Below, in pieces: positions 29,407-37,134 of a stretch of 64,000 nt of DNA. The notes under the pieces are model-generated. The model did not search any database and was not told the DNA's origin. It saw only the letters and a program-made list of their open reading frames with translations. A program made the position numbers and the translations under genes. The stretch is from Oscillospiraceae bacterium (GTDB taxonomy: Bacteria; Bacillota; Clostridia; Oscillospirales; Acutalibacteraceae), in NCBI GenBank assembly GCA_902790325.1, contig CADARP010000006.1, positions 13,816 to 77,815 on the forward strand, read 5' to 3'. Position 1 is the first letter of the stretch. Each line of letters begins with the position of its first letter.

Positions 29407-30723
29407 TTATTCCGCTCCGACCGCAAGGTCAAAGATGCGCTGCATGGCTTCTTTGTTGTCGCCGATCTCGTGCGGCTGACGGTCGTAGATCGTGAATGCG
29501 TGTACATAGCTTTCCGGCGCGTTGCGGTCGAACGGCATGCAGGAATCGATCTGCAGCACGCCGTCGGTGTCGTCGCGGTCGGCGCAGCGCAGATACCGCA
29601 TGAATTTGAAATCGCTGCTCTCGTCGCCGGGATGCAGCCCCGTTCCGCCGACGAAGGAGAATTCCACGCCGCACGTATCGTGGATATCCTGCATGCGCTG
29701 CCGCAGATTTTCCTGTGCGCGGATGAAGCGGTCGGCTTCCTGCTGTACGACGGCGAGGCGGGAGTTCTGCGCGAATCGCTTTTCGGAGAACAGGTACGGA
29801 TACATTTCGTCCCAGCGGTGATGCGGCGCCAGCGCAAGGAACGCGCTCGAGCGCAGCAGTGTGCCGTCGAGCAGCGCGTCCAGAAGCTGCCGGAACAGCG
29901 CGTTCGTGCGCTCCGGCTTGCGCGTCAGGAGCCGCAGCAGGGGAGCGGGCAGTTTCTGTTTGGGCAGGACGTCCTTGTATATGCGCTCGTTCCAGTCTGC
30001 GCAGACGCTGCCCGTGAGCAGGTCGGCAAAACCTTCGCTGCCGTCCCATGCGCCGACGACCGAGACGATGCGGCGGATGAAGTTTTCCTGTACCGGACCG
30101 TCCGGCGTGTAGTACGCGTCGAGATAGGCGAGCGTCACGGCGGCGCCCATGCTCATCGGGATCAGCACGACTTTTTCCTCTGTGCGCTTTGCGACGATCG
30201 CGCGCAGCGTCTCGTGCAGCGCGTCCGCGGCGGCGTACAGATCGGTAAAGGGCGAGTAGTTGAAGCAGTACATATTCTCCGCGCCGTATTTCTCCATGAA
30301 GTCGCGGCACGGCACATCCCGCAGCAGGCGGTCGAGAATAGTCTTGGACGCGTCGCTTGTCTCTTCGCCCGTGAAGAAATCCGTTCTGCCCAGCTCGGCA
30401 AAATCGCGCGCGCCGTAGATGTGTACCTCGGTGCAGTCCGGCAGTCTGCCGTCGTCGTCAACGTAGCAGAAGCGCAGGACTGTCGTCAGCGCCAGACGCA
30501 GTTCGGTTTGGCTGACCGGTCTGCCCGTCAGCAGCGCGCGTGCGGCGCCCGCTGCGACACGCCCGAAACGCAGCTTGTCCTCTGCGGACAGATTGCCGAA
30601 AATGATGTCCTTGTCGCGTGCGAACAGGTTCCAGCGGTGCACGTGGTCGCCCTTGAGCGACGTCCACGTCTGTCCCACGCCGGTCACGAATACGATTGGA
30701 TAGCGTGCGTTTTCCTGTGCCAT
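29407..30723 (-). CDS. alpha/beta-hydrolase, LCAT/lipase-like
   Basis: 438 aa, cytoplasmic by lack of a signal. N-terminal PIVFVTGVGQTW is the oxyanion-hole strand of an alpha/beta hydrolase; the nucleophile elbow is VVLIPMSMGAAVTLAYLDAYY (Ser191, P-x-S-x-G variant of GxSxG); FVGGTGLHPGDESSDFKFMRYLRC and a late HAF (residue ~412) may supply Asp and His. The layout resembles lecithin:cholesterol acyltransferase-like (LCAT) proteins. The start is ATG 30723, with GGAGGGAG 5 nt upstream; the longer frame lacks a site. Substrate unknown. Confidence 0.78.
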   Translation of the reverse strand: MAQENARYPIVFVTGVGQTWTSLKGDHVHRWNLFARDKDIIFGNLSAEDKLRFGRVAAGAARALLTGRPVSQTELRLALTTVLRFCYVDDDGRLPDCTEVHIYGARDFAELGRTDFFTGEETSDASKTILDRLLRDVPCRDFMEKYGAENMYCFNYSPFTDLYAAADALHETLRAIVAKRTEEKVVLIPMSMGAAVTLAYLDAYYTPDGPVQENFIRRIVSVVGAWDGSEGFADLLTGSVCADWNERIYKDVLPKQKLPAPLLRLLTRKPERTNALFRQLLDALLDGTLLRSSAFLALAPHHRWDEMYPYLFSEKRFAQNSRLAVVQQEADRFIRAQENLRQRMQDIHDTCGVEFSFVGGTGLHPGDESSDFKFMRYLRCADRDDTDGVLQIDSCMPFDRNAPESYVHAFTIYDRQPHEIGDNKEAMQRIFDLAVGAE

Positions 30724-30890
30724 ATTCTCTCCCTCCGTTCTGTCCATATCGTACCATATTCTTCGTCTGTGTACAAGGCTTTTTTTGATCCGAACGGCGA
30801 ACAAAAAAATCATTATAATTCTAATTTGAAACTATACTGCGCATAAAGTGGTGTATAATATCAGAAAAACCAGAGAAGGGGCTGGATACT

Positions 30891-32234
30891 ATGGGTAAAA
30901 ACATCATCATCGCCGGCGCAGGACACGGAGGACTGACCGCCGCATATCATCTGTCCAACAGCGGCTACAACGTCACCGTGTATGAACGCGCGGCGCAGGA
31001 GAGCGAGCTCGGTTACGAATGGGAAGATTTCTTTGACGCCCGCACGTTCGATGAGGCCGGACTGCCGGAGTCGGAAACCGGCAAGATCCCGAAGGTGCCG
31101 ATCTCTTTCTACGGCCCGAATCCCGAGCATGACCCGATCCGCCAGACCTTCTCCAACGGCGAGGTCGAGATGCACATGAACCGCAAGGAACTGTATGCGC
31201 ACCTGATCGGCCTGGTCAAGGAAGCGGGCGTGCAGATCGTTTACGGCTGCACGATCTATGCGCCGATCCTCATCGGCAGCCGCGTTGTCGGCATCAAGAC
31301 GTCGCTTGGCGATTTCACGGGTGATCTGGTGATCGACGCGGCGGGCGTTGATTCCCCGCTGCGGGCGAATCTGCCGCCCTATCTCGGCATTCAGAATACG
31401 CTGAAACAGAATGAATGCGTTTATGCCTATCGTGCATATTTCAATCGTCTCGAGGGCTTTGAGGACGTCAAGAACGAGTACAAGACTTACCTCACAGGCG
31501 ATGGAAAGACGGTTACGACCTGGGCGGTCACGACCGAAAAAACCGTCGATCTGCTGATTGCGCGCTTTGAGCCGTTCGGTCAGGACGTGATCGACGAGAT
31601 GTACAAAATCTTCAAGGCGGATAACCCGCATCTGGGCGACCAGCTCGTGCTCGGCGGCCAGGTGGTCAAGATCCCGCTGCGCCGTCCGATCGCGGTGCTT
31701 GTGGCGGACGGCTATGCCGCCGTCGGCGACAGTGCATGCATGACCGTGCCGATTGCCGGTTCCGGCATCGCCAACAGCATCCGCGCCGGCAAGATCCTTG
31801 CCGACGTCATCCGCACCGACCGCAACGAGGAGTATTCCGCATATACGCTGTGGAAGTATCAGGTTACGTTCTTTAATAAGATCGGCAATTCCTCCGCGAT
31901 GATCGACATGGCGAGAGCGTTCCTGCTGAGCTTGAAGAAAGAAGACCTTGAATTCTTCTTCGGCAACAAGATCCTGACTTCCGAGGATGTGTCTTTCAAC
32001 ACGAACGAGACGTCCGCGAAGGAGATGTTTGCACACTTCAGTCCGGCAGTCATTCTGGATCGTCTGAAGAAAGTTGGCGCCAACCGTGCGCTGATCAGGA
32101 AGATCGGCGCGGTCGCCGTGCGCATCGGCAGACTGAAGCTGGTCACGTCCCGTATGCCCGATACATACTCGCGTCCCGCCGTCATCAAGTGGGCGCAGAA
32201 ATACGAGCAGCTTTTCGCCGACACGTCCATGTAA
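30891..32234 (+). CDS. FAD-dependent oxidoreductase, geranylgeranyl-reductase-like
   Basis: A 447-aa flavoprotein: N-terminal dinucleotide fold KNIIIAGAGHGGLTAAYHLSNSGYNVTVYERA (GxGxxG), a second site DLVIDAAGVDSPLRANLPP, and the FAD-ribityl motif GYAAVGDSACMTVPIAGSGIANSIRAGKILADVI. The arrangement fits the geranylgeranyl reductase/PHBH superfamily; the substrate is open (isoprenoid chains, quinones or aromatic compounds). The C-terminal ~100 residues are helical. GAAGGGG precedes the ATG. Although glycerol-1-phosphate dehydrogenase-like genes occur 30 kb away, I see no physical link that would make an ether-lipid pathway. Confidence 0.87.
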   Translation: MGKNIIIAGAGHGGLTAAYHLSNSGYNVTVYERAAQESELGYEWEDFFDARTFDEAGLPESETGKIPKVPISFYGPNPEHDPIRQTFSNGEVEMHMNRKELYAHLIGLVKEAGVQIVYGCTIYAPILIGSRVVGIKTSLGDFTGDLVIDAAGVDSPLRANLPPYLGIQNTLKQNECVYAYRAYFNRLEGFEDVKNEYKTYLTGDGKTVTTWAVTTEKTVDLLIARFEPFGQDVIDEMYKIFKADNPHLGDQLVLGGQVVKIPLRRPIAVLVADGYAAVGDSACMTVPIAGSGIANSIRAGKILADVIRTDRNEEYSAYTLWKYQVTFFNKIGNSSAMIDMARAFLLSLKKEDLEFFFGNKILTSEDVSFNTNETSAKEMFAHFSPAVILDRLKKVGANRALIRKIGAVAVRIGRLKLVTSRMPDTYSRPAVIKWAQKYEQLFADTSM

Positions 32235-32269
32235 GCCCCGGCGGCGCCCTGCCCCCCCGACAAAACGAT

Positions 32270-32307
32270 GAGCTTCCCTTCCGATCGGAAGAGAAGCTCT
32301 TTTTTTG
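32270..32307 (+). terminator. terminator of the FAD oxidoreductase
   Basis: GAGCTTC-CC-TTCC-GATC-GGAA-GA-GAAGCTC, then TTTTTTTG. Confidence 0.85.
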
Positions 32308-32322
32308 ATTCTGCTTTGTGAT

Positions 32323-33276
32323 TTAACGAACAGCGCCGAGGTATTCCTCCAGACATACGCCGCGCTGCTTGATCTTGACGGCGTCTTCTTTGCCGACATA
32401 CCGCCAGTGCCACGGCTCGTAGGTGATTTTGGTTATATCCTCTTTATCCTTCGGATAACGCAGGATGAACCCGTAGTCCTGTGCGTGCTCCTGCAGCCAG
32501 GCGAATGCCTTCGTCTCCTCGAAGTCCACATCCAGGGAAATGATGTCCATCGCCAGTCCCGCGTTGTGCTCGCTTGTGCCGGGCGGCAGGATGATCTTCG
32601 CTGCCTGGCGCGTCGCTTCGGCGCGGCTGTAGCCGAGGTTCATGTACGTTTTGATCTTGTTTTCAAAATTGGTCGTCTGCGTCGAGATGCGCCTGTGTCC
32701 GGAAAGGGGGGTGAGCGTGATGCCGTCCCGCTTGGCCGCGTCGTACATTTCCTGATAGTGCGGCGACACGCGGCTGTCCATGCGCACACCTGTGCCCTTG
32801 GCAGCCTCGGACAGTTCGGGGGCGTAATCCTGCGGCAGGATGTAGTCGCGGTTGACCAGCAGCAGATTCCACGCGACATTCATATTTGCCGGTTTCGGCG
32901 AGAACCCCGCGTATGCATACGCGTAGTCCGCGTTTTGATCGGTGCTTGTGCTTTGCGCGGCATTTGTACTTTGCGCGGCGTTTGTACTTTGCGCGGCGTT
33001 TGTACCTTCCACAGTATTTGGCTCCTTCCGGTCTGTCTTGCTTTCGGTCGCTTCCGGTGTAGGGGCAGTGGACGTGTTGAAGTCGGCAAAACTGCCCAGC
33101 GGCACGGTCTCGGAAACGGATTCCTTGACAAGGTGGTCGTCGGTATTCTGTTTGTCTTCCTGTTTCAGGCGGTGTGTGACGACCAGCCCGATCACGACCG
33201 CAACGACCGTTACCAGCACGAGCAGCCAACTGTTTGAGCGCTTTTTTCTTCTCTTTCTCTTTCTTTGTGTCGGCAT
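32323..33276 (-). CDS. VanY-type D-alanyl-D-alanine carboxypeptidase
   Basis: 317 aa with a basic N-terminus, a membrane anchor (SWLLVLVTVVAVVIGLVV) and a Ser/Thr/Ala linker that includes three NAAQST repeats. The extracytoplasmic domain is peptidase M15B: LSGHRRISTQT, GTSEHNAGLAMDI (zinc His and Asp) and EPWHWRYVG (catalytic Glu, zinc His). It trims the terminal D-Ala of peptidoglycan stem peptides. The start is ATG 33276, with GGAGAAGGA just upstream; the frame before it contains the promoter. The NAAQST repeats correspond to 18-bp tandem DNA repeats near 32955-33010, which may vary in number. Confidence 0.9.
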   Translation of the reverse strand: MPTQRKRKRRKKRSNSWLLVLVTVVAVVIGLVVTHRLKQEDKQNTDDHLVKESVSETVPLGSFADFNTSTAPTPEATESKTDRKEPNTVEGTNAAQSTNAAQSTNAAQSTSTDQNADYAYAYAGFSPKPANMNVAWNLLLVNRDYILPQDYAPELSEAAKGTGVRMDSRVSPHYQEMYDAAKRDGITLTPLSGHRRISTQTTNFENKIKTYMNLGYSRAEATRQAAKIILPPGTSEHNAGLAMDIISLDVDFEETKAFAWLQEHAQDYGFILRYPKDKEDITKITYEPWHWRYVGKEDAVKIKQRGVCLEEYLGAVR

Positions 33277-33307
33277 ATTCCTTCTCCGTTCCAGAGCTTT
33301 TTTCATT

Positions 33308-33335
33308 ATTATATCATTATTTTTCAAAATTGCAA
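33308..33335 (-). promoter_or_regulatory. sigma-A promoter of the carboxypeptidase gene
   Basis: Minus strand TTGCAA (33335-33330), 16-nt spacer, TATAAT (33313-33308). Confidence 0.7.
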
Positions 33336-33349
33336 CAGCGGGATTCATG

Positions 33350-33378
33350 AAAAAACTGCCGCCGTTCCGGCAGGCAGT
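33350..33378 (-). terminator. terminator of spoIIID
   Basis: Minus strand CTGCC-TG-CCG-GAA-CGG-CG-GCAG followed by TTTTTTC; 20 nt after the spoIIID stop. Confidence 0.75.
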
Positions 33379-33398
33379 CTGTGTGCGGAAAAGGGCGG

Positions 33399-33656
33399 TT
33401 ATGCGTCGTCCTTTCCGCGGTATTTTTCTCGTGTGGCGATTCCGCCGCGAATGTGCCGCTGCGCCTTGTTAACGTCCAGGACGCTCCGCACTTCGTGATA
33501 AAGCGCCGGGTTGAGTTTTTGCAAACGCCGGGAAACGTCCGTATGTACCGTCGATTTGCTGACGCCGAATTTTTTGGCGGCGTCCCGCACGGTGGACTTG
33601 TTTTCAACGATATATGCGCCGAGTTCCACGGCCCGTTCCTCTACGATTCCTTTCAA
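33399..33656 (-). CDS. spoIIID: mother-cell sporulation regulator SpoIIID
   Basis: 85 aa, the small helix-turn-helix regulator of the sigma-E regulon. Diagnostic stretches: RAVELGAYIVENKSTVRDAAKKFGVSKSTVHTDVSRRL (HTH) and LNPALYHEVRSVLDVNKAQRHIRGGIATREKYR, closely matching the Bacillus/Clostridium family over the whole length. It starts at TTG (33656) with GGAGG 8 nt upstream. It would switch genes in the mother cell between the sigma-E and sigma-K phases. In many Clostridia spoIIQ is its neighbour; here the SpoIIQ-like gene is 3.5 kb away beyond an AT-rich cassette and a glycosidase. I could not find a convincing sigma-E promoter. Confidence 0.95.
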   Translation of the reverse strand: MKGIVEERAVELGAYIVENKSTVRDAAKKFGVSKSTVHTDVSRRLQKLNPALYHEVRSVLDVNKAQRHIRGGIATREKYRGKDDA

Positions 33657-33959
33657 TCTGTCCGCCTCCTATCGTTTCAGTGACAGGATATGCGGGCAGA
33701 TTTTACTTTAGAACGATCCGAGCGGAGAGCGGTCCTGAACCGGCATCCCGATAGTCTCGACGACGTGCCGACGACGTGGTCAGATTTCCAATCTATTTAA
33801 CCAATATCGCCTCTTTCGCAGCATTCCATGACTACTAACGGATTGCACGATTCCAATCTTAATAATCCCTCTTCATGAGGTTACACGATTCTTTGTAGTT
33901 TTTCCGATTATTCATTTTACGTTTTGTTGTCGTAGATACAAACATTAAACGATCAATCC

Positions 33960-33988
33960 TTGAAATAGCAAACACATTCTGATATAAT
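33960..33988 (+). promoter_or_regulatory. sigma-A promoter of the HNH gene
   Basis: TTGAAA (33960-33965), 17-nt spacer, TATAAT (33983-33988). Confidence 0.75.
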
Positions 33989-34012
33989 AAAAAAGAGATT
34001 GGGGGCTATAAT

Positions 34013-34924
34013 ATGGAGTTTGTGCTAAATGAGTATCACCGAAATATAACAGATGAAGAAATGCTTGCCGATATTGTACGTGTAGCAAATAAAATGGGAA
34101 GAGACACCTTAACAGAAGAAGAATATAGAAATAATGGAGGAAAGTATCATTGGTCCACCGTAACTCGCCGATTTGGAGGGTGGGTTAATGCTTTGCAGAA
34201 AAGCGGCCTTTCTCCTGAACATAATCAATTATCTGTTTTTGGAATCAGCAAAGAAAAGATGATTGAGGATTTACTTATTGTTGCAAGCAAACTCAATAAA
34301 AAAAGCTTTACAACTTCTGAATACGAGAAAAATGGATCATATTCAGTATGCCTCTTTCAGCGCAGATTCGGATCATGGAGCAATGCACTTGCATTTGCAG
34401 GCCTTGAGCCATCTTTTCCAAAAGGACAAGGCGAACACAGAAAGATAACCGTGTATCAGTGTCTTGAAGAAATCGAACGAATTTGGATTGAACTCGGCCG
34501 CCAACCGACAACAACTGATTTAAAAAATGGAATCAGTATATTTTCCCTTCATGCTTATGAGAGACGATTTGGTTCATGGCGAAAAGCATTGGAGTATTTT
34601 GTCGCTTACATGAATGGAGAACAGGAAGTAGAACAGCCAACCGATAGTGAAGACAGTTCCGATGAGAATTCTGTAGTTTCGAAGTCAGAAAACAAGGATG
34701 AGTTTGTTCATAAAACCAAACGAGATATTGGATTACGAACACGTTTTTTAGTAATGAAGCGCGACGACTTTAAATGCTGTATGTGCGGCCGTTCTCCGGC
34801 AACAACACATGGATTGGAACTCCATATAGATCATATCATCCCATGGTCAAAAGGCGGAGAAACGGTTATAGATAATCTTCAAACACTCTGCAGTGATTGC
34901 AATTTGGGTAAAGGGAATCTTTAA
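34013..34924 (+). CDS. HNH endonuclease with homing-associated repeats
   Basis: 303 aa. Three copies of a ~60-residue DNA-binding helical repeat known from homing endonuclease-associated proteins are readable: RRFGGWVNALQKSGL, RRFGSWSNALAFAGL and RRFGSWRKALEYF end each copy, each preceded by an amphipathic helix (DIVRVANKMG, DLLIVASKLN, EIERIWIELG). After an acidic Ser/Glu linker comes an HNH nuclease: MCGRSP, LHIDHIIPWSKGGETVIDNLQTLCSDCNLGKGN, with zinc-binding Cys pairs and the catalytic His-His-Asn set. Codon and base use are AT-rich, unlike all neighbours, indicating acquisition. GGGGG precedes the ATG. It may cut the DNA at its own insertion site. Confidence 0.9.
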   Translation: MEFVLNEYHRNITDEEMLADIVRVANKMGRDTLTEEEYRNNGGKYHWSTVTRRFGGWVNALQKSGLSPEHNQLSVFGISKEKMIEDLLIVASKLNKKSFTTSEYEKNGSYSVCLFQRRFGSWSNALAFAGLEPSFPKGQGEHRKITVYQCLEEIERIWIELGRQPTTTDLKNGISIFSLHAYERRFGSWRKALEYFVAYMNGEQEVEQPTDSEDSSDENSVVSKSENKDEFVHKTKRDIGLRTRFLVMKRDDFKCCMCGRSPATTHGLELHIDHIIPWSKGGETVIDNLQTLCSDCNLGKGNL

Positions 34925-35142
34925 CCTATAAACATAATGTTGAATTGTTCTTTAAGATAGTACAAGAAAAACTCTCTTCAGATAGTTCGGAAACAGATAC
35001 AGGACAAGATTTGACCCAACTATTATCCAAGCATGGCATTTTTAAAAATGATTATTTAGATGAGTTTGGAATATCTGATCAATTTTATCAAATTTCAGAC
35101 TTCTTCAATAACGAAAAAACTGATCGTCTTCTTCCGGATTGA
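34921..35142 (+). pseudogene. frameshifted C-terminal extension of the HNH protein
   Basis: In the frame one base off from the HNH gene, translation stays open without a break from just before the HNH stop to 35142, giving ...TYKHNVELFFKIVQEKL, DLTQLLSKHGIFKNDYLDEF and a tail ending TDRLLPD. The composition matches the HNH gene. A single lost base at about 34919 would join the two. A separate start (TTG 34945) exists but has no ribosome site. A recent frameshift is the simplest reading; a sequencing error is possible. Confidence 0.45.
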
Positions 35143-35160
35143 TTTCTTGTCAATAGTAAG

Positions 35161-35192
35161 CCCCGTTCTCACGTTCGAGGACGGGGATTTTT
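35161..35192 (+). terminator. terminator at the end of the HNH cassette
   Basis: CCCCGTTCTC, ACGTTC loop, GAGGACGGGG (one G-T pair), then ATTTTTC. Confidence 0.8.
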
Positions 35193-35285
35193 CATATCTG
35201 CTTGCAACTCATGGCCGTTTCTTCCGAAAATATTTCGTCGTCACCACGTCGTCTTGTCGGGTTTTCGTCGTCGTGGAGAGAGGCA

Positions 35286-35330
35286 TAAGGCAAAAAAGCC
35301 TACGAAACTTGTTACGCTTCATAGGCTTTT
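35286..35330 (-). terminator. terminator of the GH39-like gene
   Basis: Minus strand AAAAGCCTA ... TAGGCTTTTTT with a ~22-nt interior, about 50 nt beyond the glycosidase stop. Confidence 0.6.
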
Positions 35331-35374
35331 GGTGCAAAACAATGGATTTGTACCTTCAATACCGCTTTGACGGC

Positions 35375-37015
35375 TTACACGATTTCCAGAAACAGTACGC
35401 CGCTCGGGGCGAGCGTGCGGCGCAGTGTCAGAATGCCGTCGGCGGGGATTTCGATCTGCTGTTCGGTCGGGGAGAGCGCGGCGCATACGGCATACTTGTC
35501 GCGCAGCTTTTCCGTGTACAGCGCGCGTGCATCGGGGTCGGCGAGCGTCGCCGTGCTGTCCAGAAACGGATCGTCCGGCGACCACGAAAAGCAGTCGTCC
35601 GTGATGCCGTATGTTTTTCTGTCCTGCTGCCATTCGTCGAAGAAGTTGCAGTCGTCGTCGATGCGCCATTCGCGCAGCGTGACCGTCCTGCCCGCAAACT
35701 GCGGCAGGGACAGCGTGAGCTTGACGCTTGCGCGCTTTTTGTATGTCAGCTTGTTGCGGAAGTTATACAGAAGCACATGCGTCGTGCCGGTATCGGGATC
35801 GGACGACGCGCAGCCGTCGACCTCGATGCCCGTGAGCTTTTGCAGCGCGGATGTTGTGGTCGTCATGCCGAGCTGCCGTTCGCCGGCCATTTTATGCACG
35901 GCGTTTGCCACATGAAAGCTGATCGTCGGATACCCGTGCAGGCCGCCGGACAAATAGCCCCACGACGAAAACCAGTCGATTCCGTTCCGGACGGTCTGCG
36001 TCCACAGCCGTGCGTCATATGCCGCCTGCCACGTCTGTCCGACGGTACGGCTCCAAAGATTCGCGCTGTCTTTGCCGGCGGCGGATACCAGGATACGTCC
36101 CTCATCCACGCCGTAGCGCAGGTCGTGCAGCCCGTACCGTTCTGCGGCCTTGCGCAGATCGCCGATCGTCTGCGGCAGCGGTTTGCCGGTTGTGAATTTG
36201 CCCGGCGAGAGGTCGTAGAATGATGCGCTGAGATACGAAATGTGCGTGCCGGTTTCACCCGTGGCATAGTTTTTGCCGACGGCAACGTGGCGGATGAATT
36301 CCGTCTCGTCCCAAAGTCCCTCCGTCACAGCCATCGCGTGCGCGCCGACGAACACATCGGGGCCGATCGCGTCGAGCAGCGCCTGCACCGTGTAATCGTA
36401 CAGCCTGCAGTATGCTTCGAGCGAAGCGGCGGCGTCCATGTCGAGCGCATAGAACCACTCGCTGTTCTCGTATTCGGTCATTACCCCGAATCGCCACGAA
36501 GCGACTTCGGTTCGCCCGAATGTCTGCACGAGCGTTTCTGCGAGCGCGTAGATGTAGTTATAGTAGACGTCGTAGTCGCGCGGCGGGCGGACGTTCATGC
36601 CGAAGTCGCCGAGCAGGGGATCGTCGGAATACTTCAGCGGAACACTGCCGAGTTTCAGAAACGGTTTTGCGCCGAGCGCAAGGATGCCGCGGCAGTTTTC
36701 GACGAGACGGGAGAAATCGTAGTCGTCCGGTACGTCCGGATCGGCAGGGTCGCGGAAGAGATCGCGCTGCGCCGTGCCGCCGGAGCACTGCATGAGCTGC
36801 ACATATTCCACGAACGCGTACACGTCGTTTTCCGGATCTCTCCGCGCGTTGTAAAACTGCGTGCCCATATCCCAGACGTTGACCGTGCTGACCTTGTTGG
36901 AGATCGGCTCTCCGGTCGGGCTGCTGTCCACGGTCAGGACGACGTGCGATTTGCCGGCGAACAGCAAAGAAAACAGCGATGCGATACACAAAAGAAATGC
37001 GTGCAGTCGAAGCAT
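35375..37015 (-). CDS. secreted GH39-like glycoside hydrolase
   Basis: 546 aa with an N-terminal signal peptide (LRLHAFLLCIASLFSLLFAG). The body is a TIM-barrel of the clan GH-A type resembling family GH39 (beta-xylosidase/iduronidase): ILALGAKPFLKLGSVPLKYS, ASWRFGVMTEYENSEWFYA (the acid/base Glu would be in TEYEN), a later conserved-looking YGVDEGRILV, WFSSWGYLSGG, and a beta-sandwich tail (VLLYNFRN, ILTLRRTLAPSGVLFLEI). The nucleophile Glu may be that in DEGR. AAAGGTGGG precedes the ATG. It is placed between the HNH cassette and the divergent SpoIIQ-like gene. The substrate is uncertain. Confidence 0.72.
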   Translation of the reverse strand: MLRLHAFLLCIASLFSLLFAGKSHVVLTVDSSPTGEPISNKVSTVNVWDMGTQFYNARRDPENDVYAFVEYVQLMQCSGGTAQRDLFRDPADPDVPDDYDFSRLVENCRGILALGAKPFLKLGSVPLKYSDDPLLGDFGMNVRPPRDYDVYYNYIYALAETLVQTFGRTEVASWRFGVMTEYENSEWFYALDMDAAASLEAYCRLYDYTVQALLDAIGPDVFVGAHAMAVTEGLWDETEFIRHVAVGKNYATGETGTHISYLSASFYDLSPGKFTTGKPLPQTIGDLRKAAERYGLHDLRYGVDEGRILVSAAGKDSANLWSRTVGQTWQAAYDARLWTQTVRNGIDWFSSWGYLSGGLHGYPTISFHVANAVHKMAGERQLGMTTTTSALQKLTGIEVDGCASSDPDTGTTHVLLYNFRNKLTYKKRASVKLTLSLPQFAGRTVTLREWRIDDDCNFFDEWQQDRKTYGITDDCFSWSPDDPFLDSTATLADPDARALYTEKLRDKYAVCAALSPTEQQIEIPADGILTLRRTLAPSGVLFLEIV

Positions 37016-37073
37016 GATGATCCCACCTTTGAAAAGAGTTTAACACAATCCGGCGGATCGTGCAAGCCGTTTT

Positions 37074-37103
37074 GAATAAAGCGTGCCGTATGCGGGAAAA
37101 CTG
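37074..37103 (+). promoter_or_regulatory. candidate sigma-F promoter of the SpoIIQ-like gene
   Basis: GAATA (37074-37078), 15-nt spacer, GGGAAAACTG (37094-37103): close to the known sigma-F form GywTA-N15/16-GGnrAnAnTw. No sigma-A promoter was seen here. About 32 nt before the start codon. Confidence 0.5.
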
Positions 37104-37134
37104 GAGACAAAACCGAAAAGGAAGGGAAACCAAC

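Larger units (their letters stand above)
33770..35253. mobile_element. AT-rich HNH cassette bounded by an 11-bp inverted repeat
   Basis: GACGACGTGGT at 33770-33780 and its exact complement ACCACGTCGTC at 35243-35253 flank about 1.5 kb that is much richer in A+T than either side and contains only the HNH endonuclease gene and its broken 3' frame. Extra copies of CGACGACGTG and CGTCGTCGTGG lie next to the two ends. The 33657-34012 stretch upstream of the gene holds no other coding sequence; CACGATTC occurs twice in it. No transposase is present. It may be a homing-type insertion between spoIIID and the glycosidase gene. Confidence 0.45.

Noticed and set aside
114-32234. Ether-lipid pathway (glycerol-1-phosphate dehydrogenases plus geranylgeranyl-reductase-like protein)
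   Set aside because: The genes are about 30 kb apart in different operons, no prenyl-glycerol-phosphate synthase is visible, and both families are functionally broad.
33657-33720. Sigma-E promoter for spoIIID
   Set aside because: CATATCCT resembles a -10 but no acceptable -35 is at the right distance, and GCATATC as -35 would place the -10 over the ribosome site.
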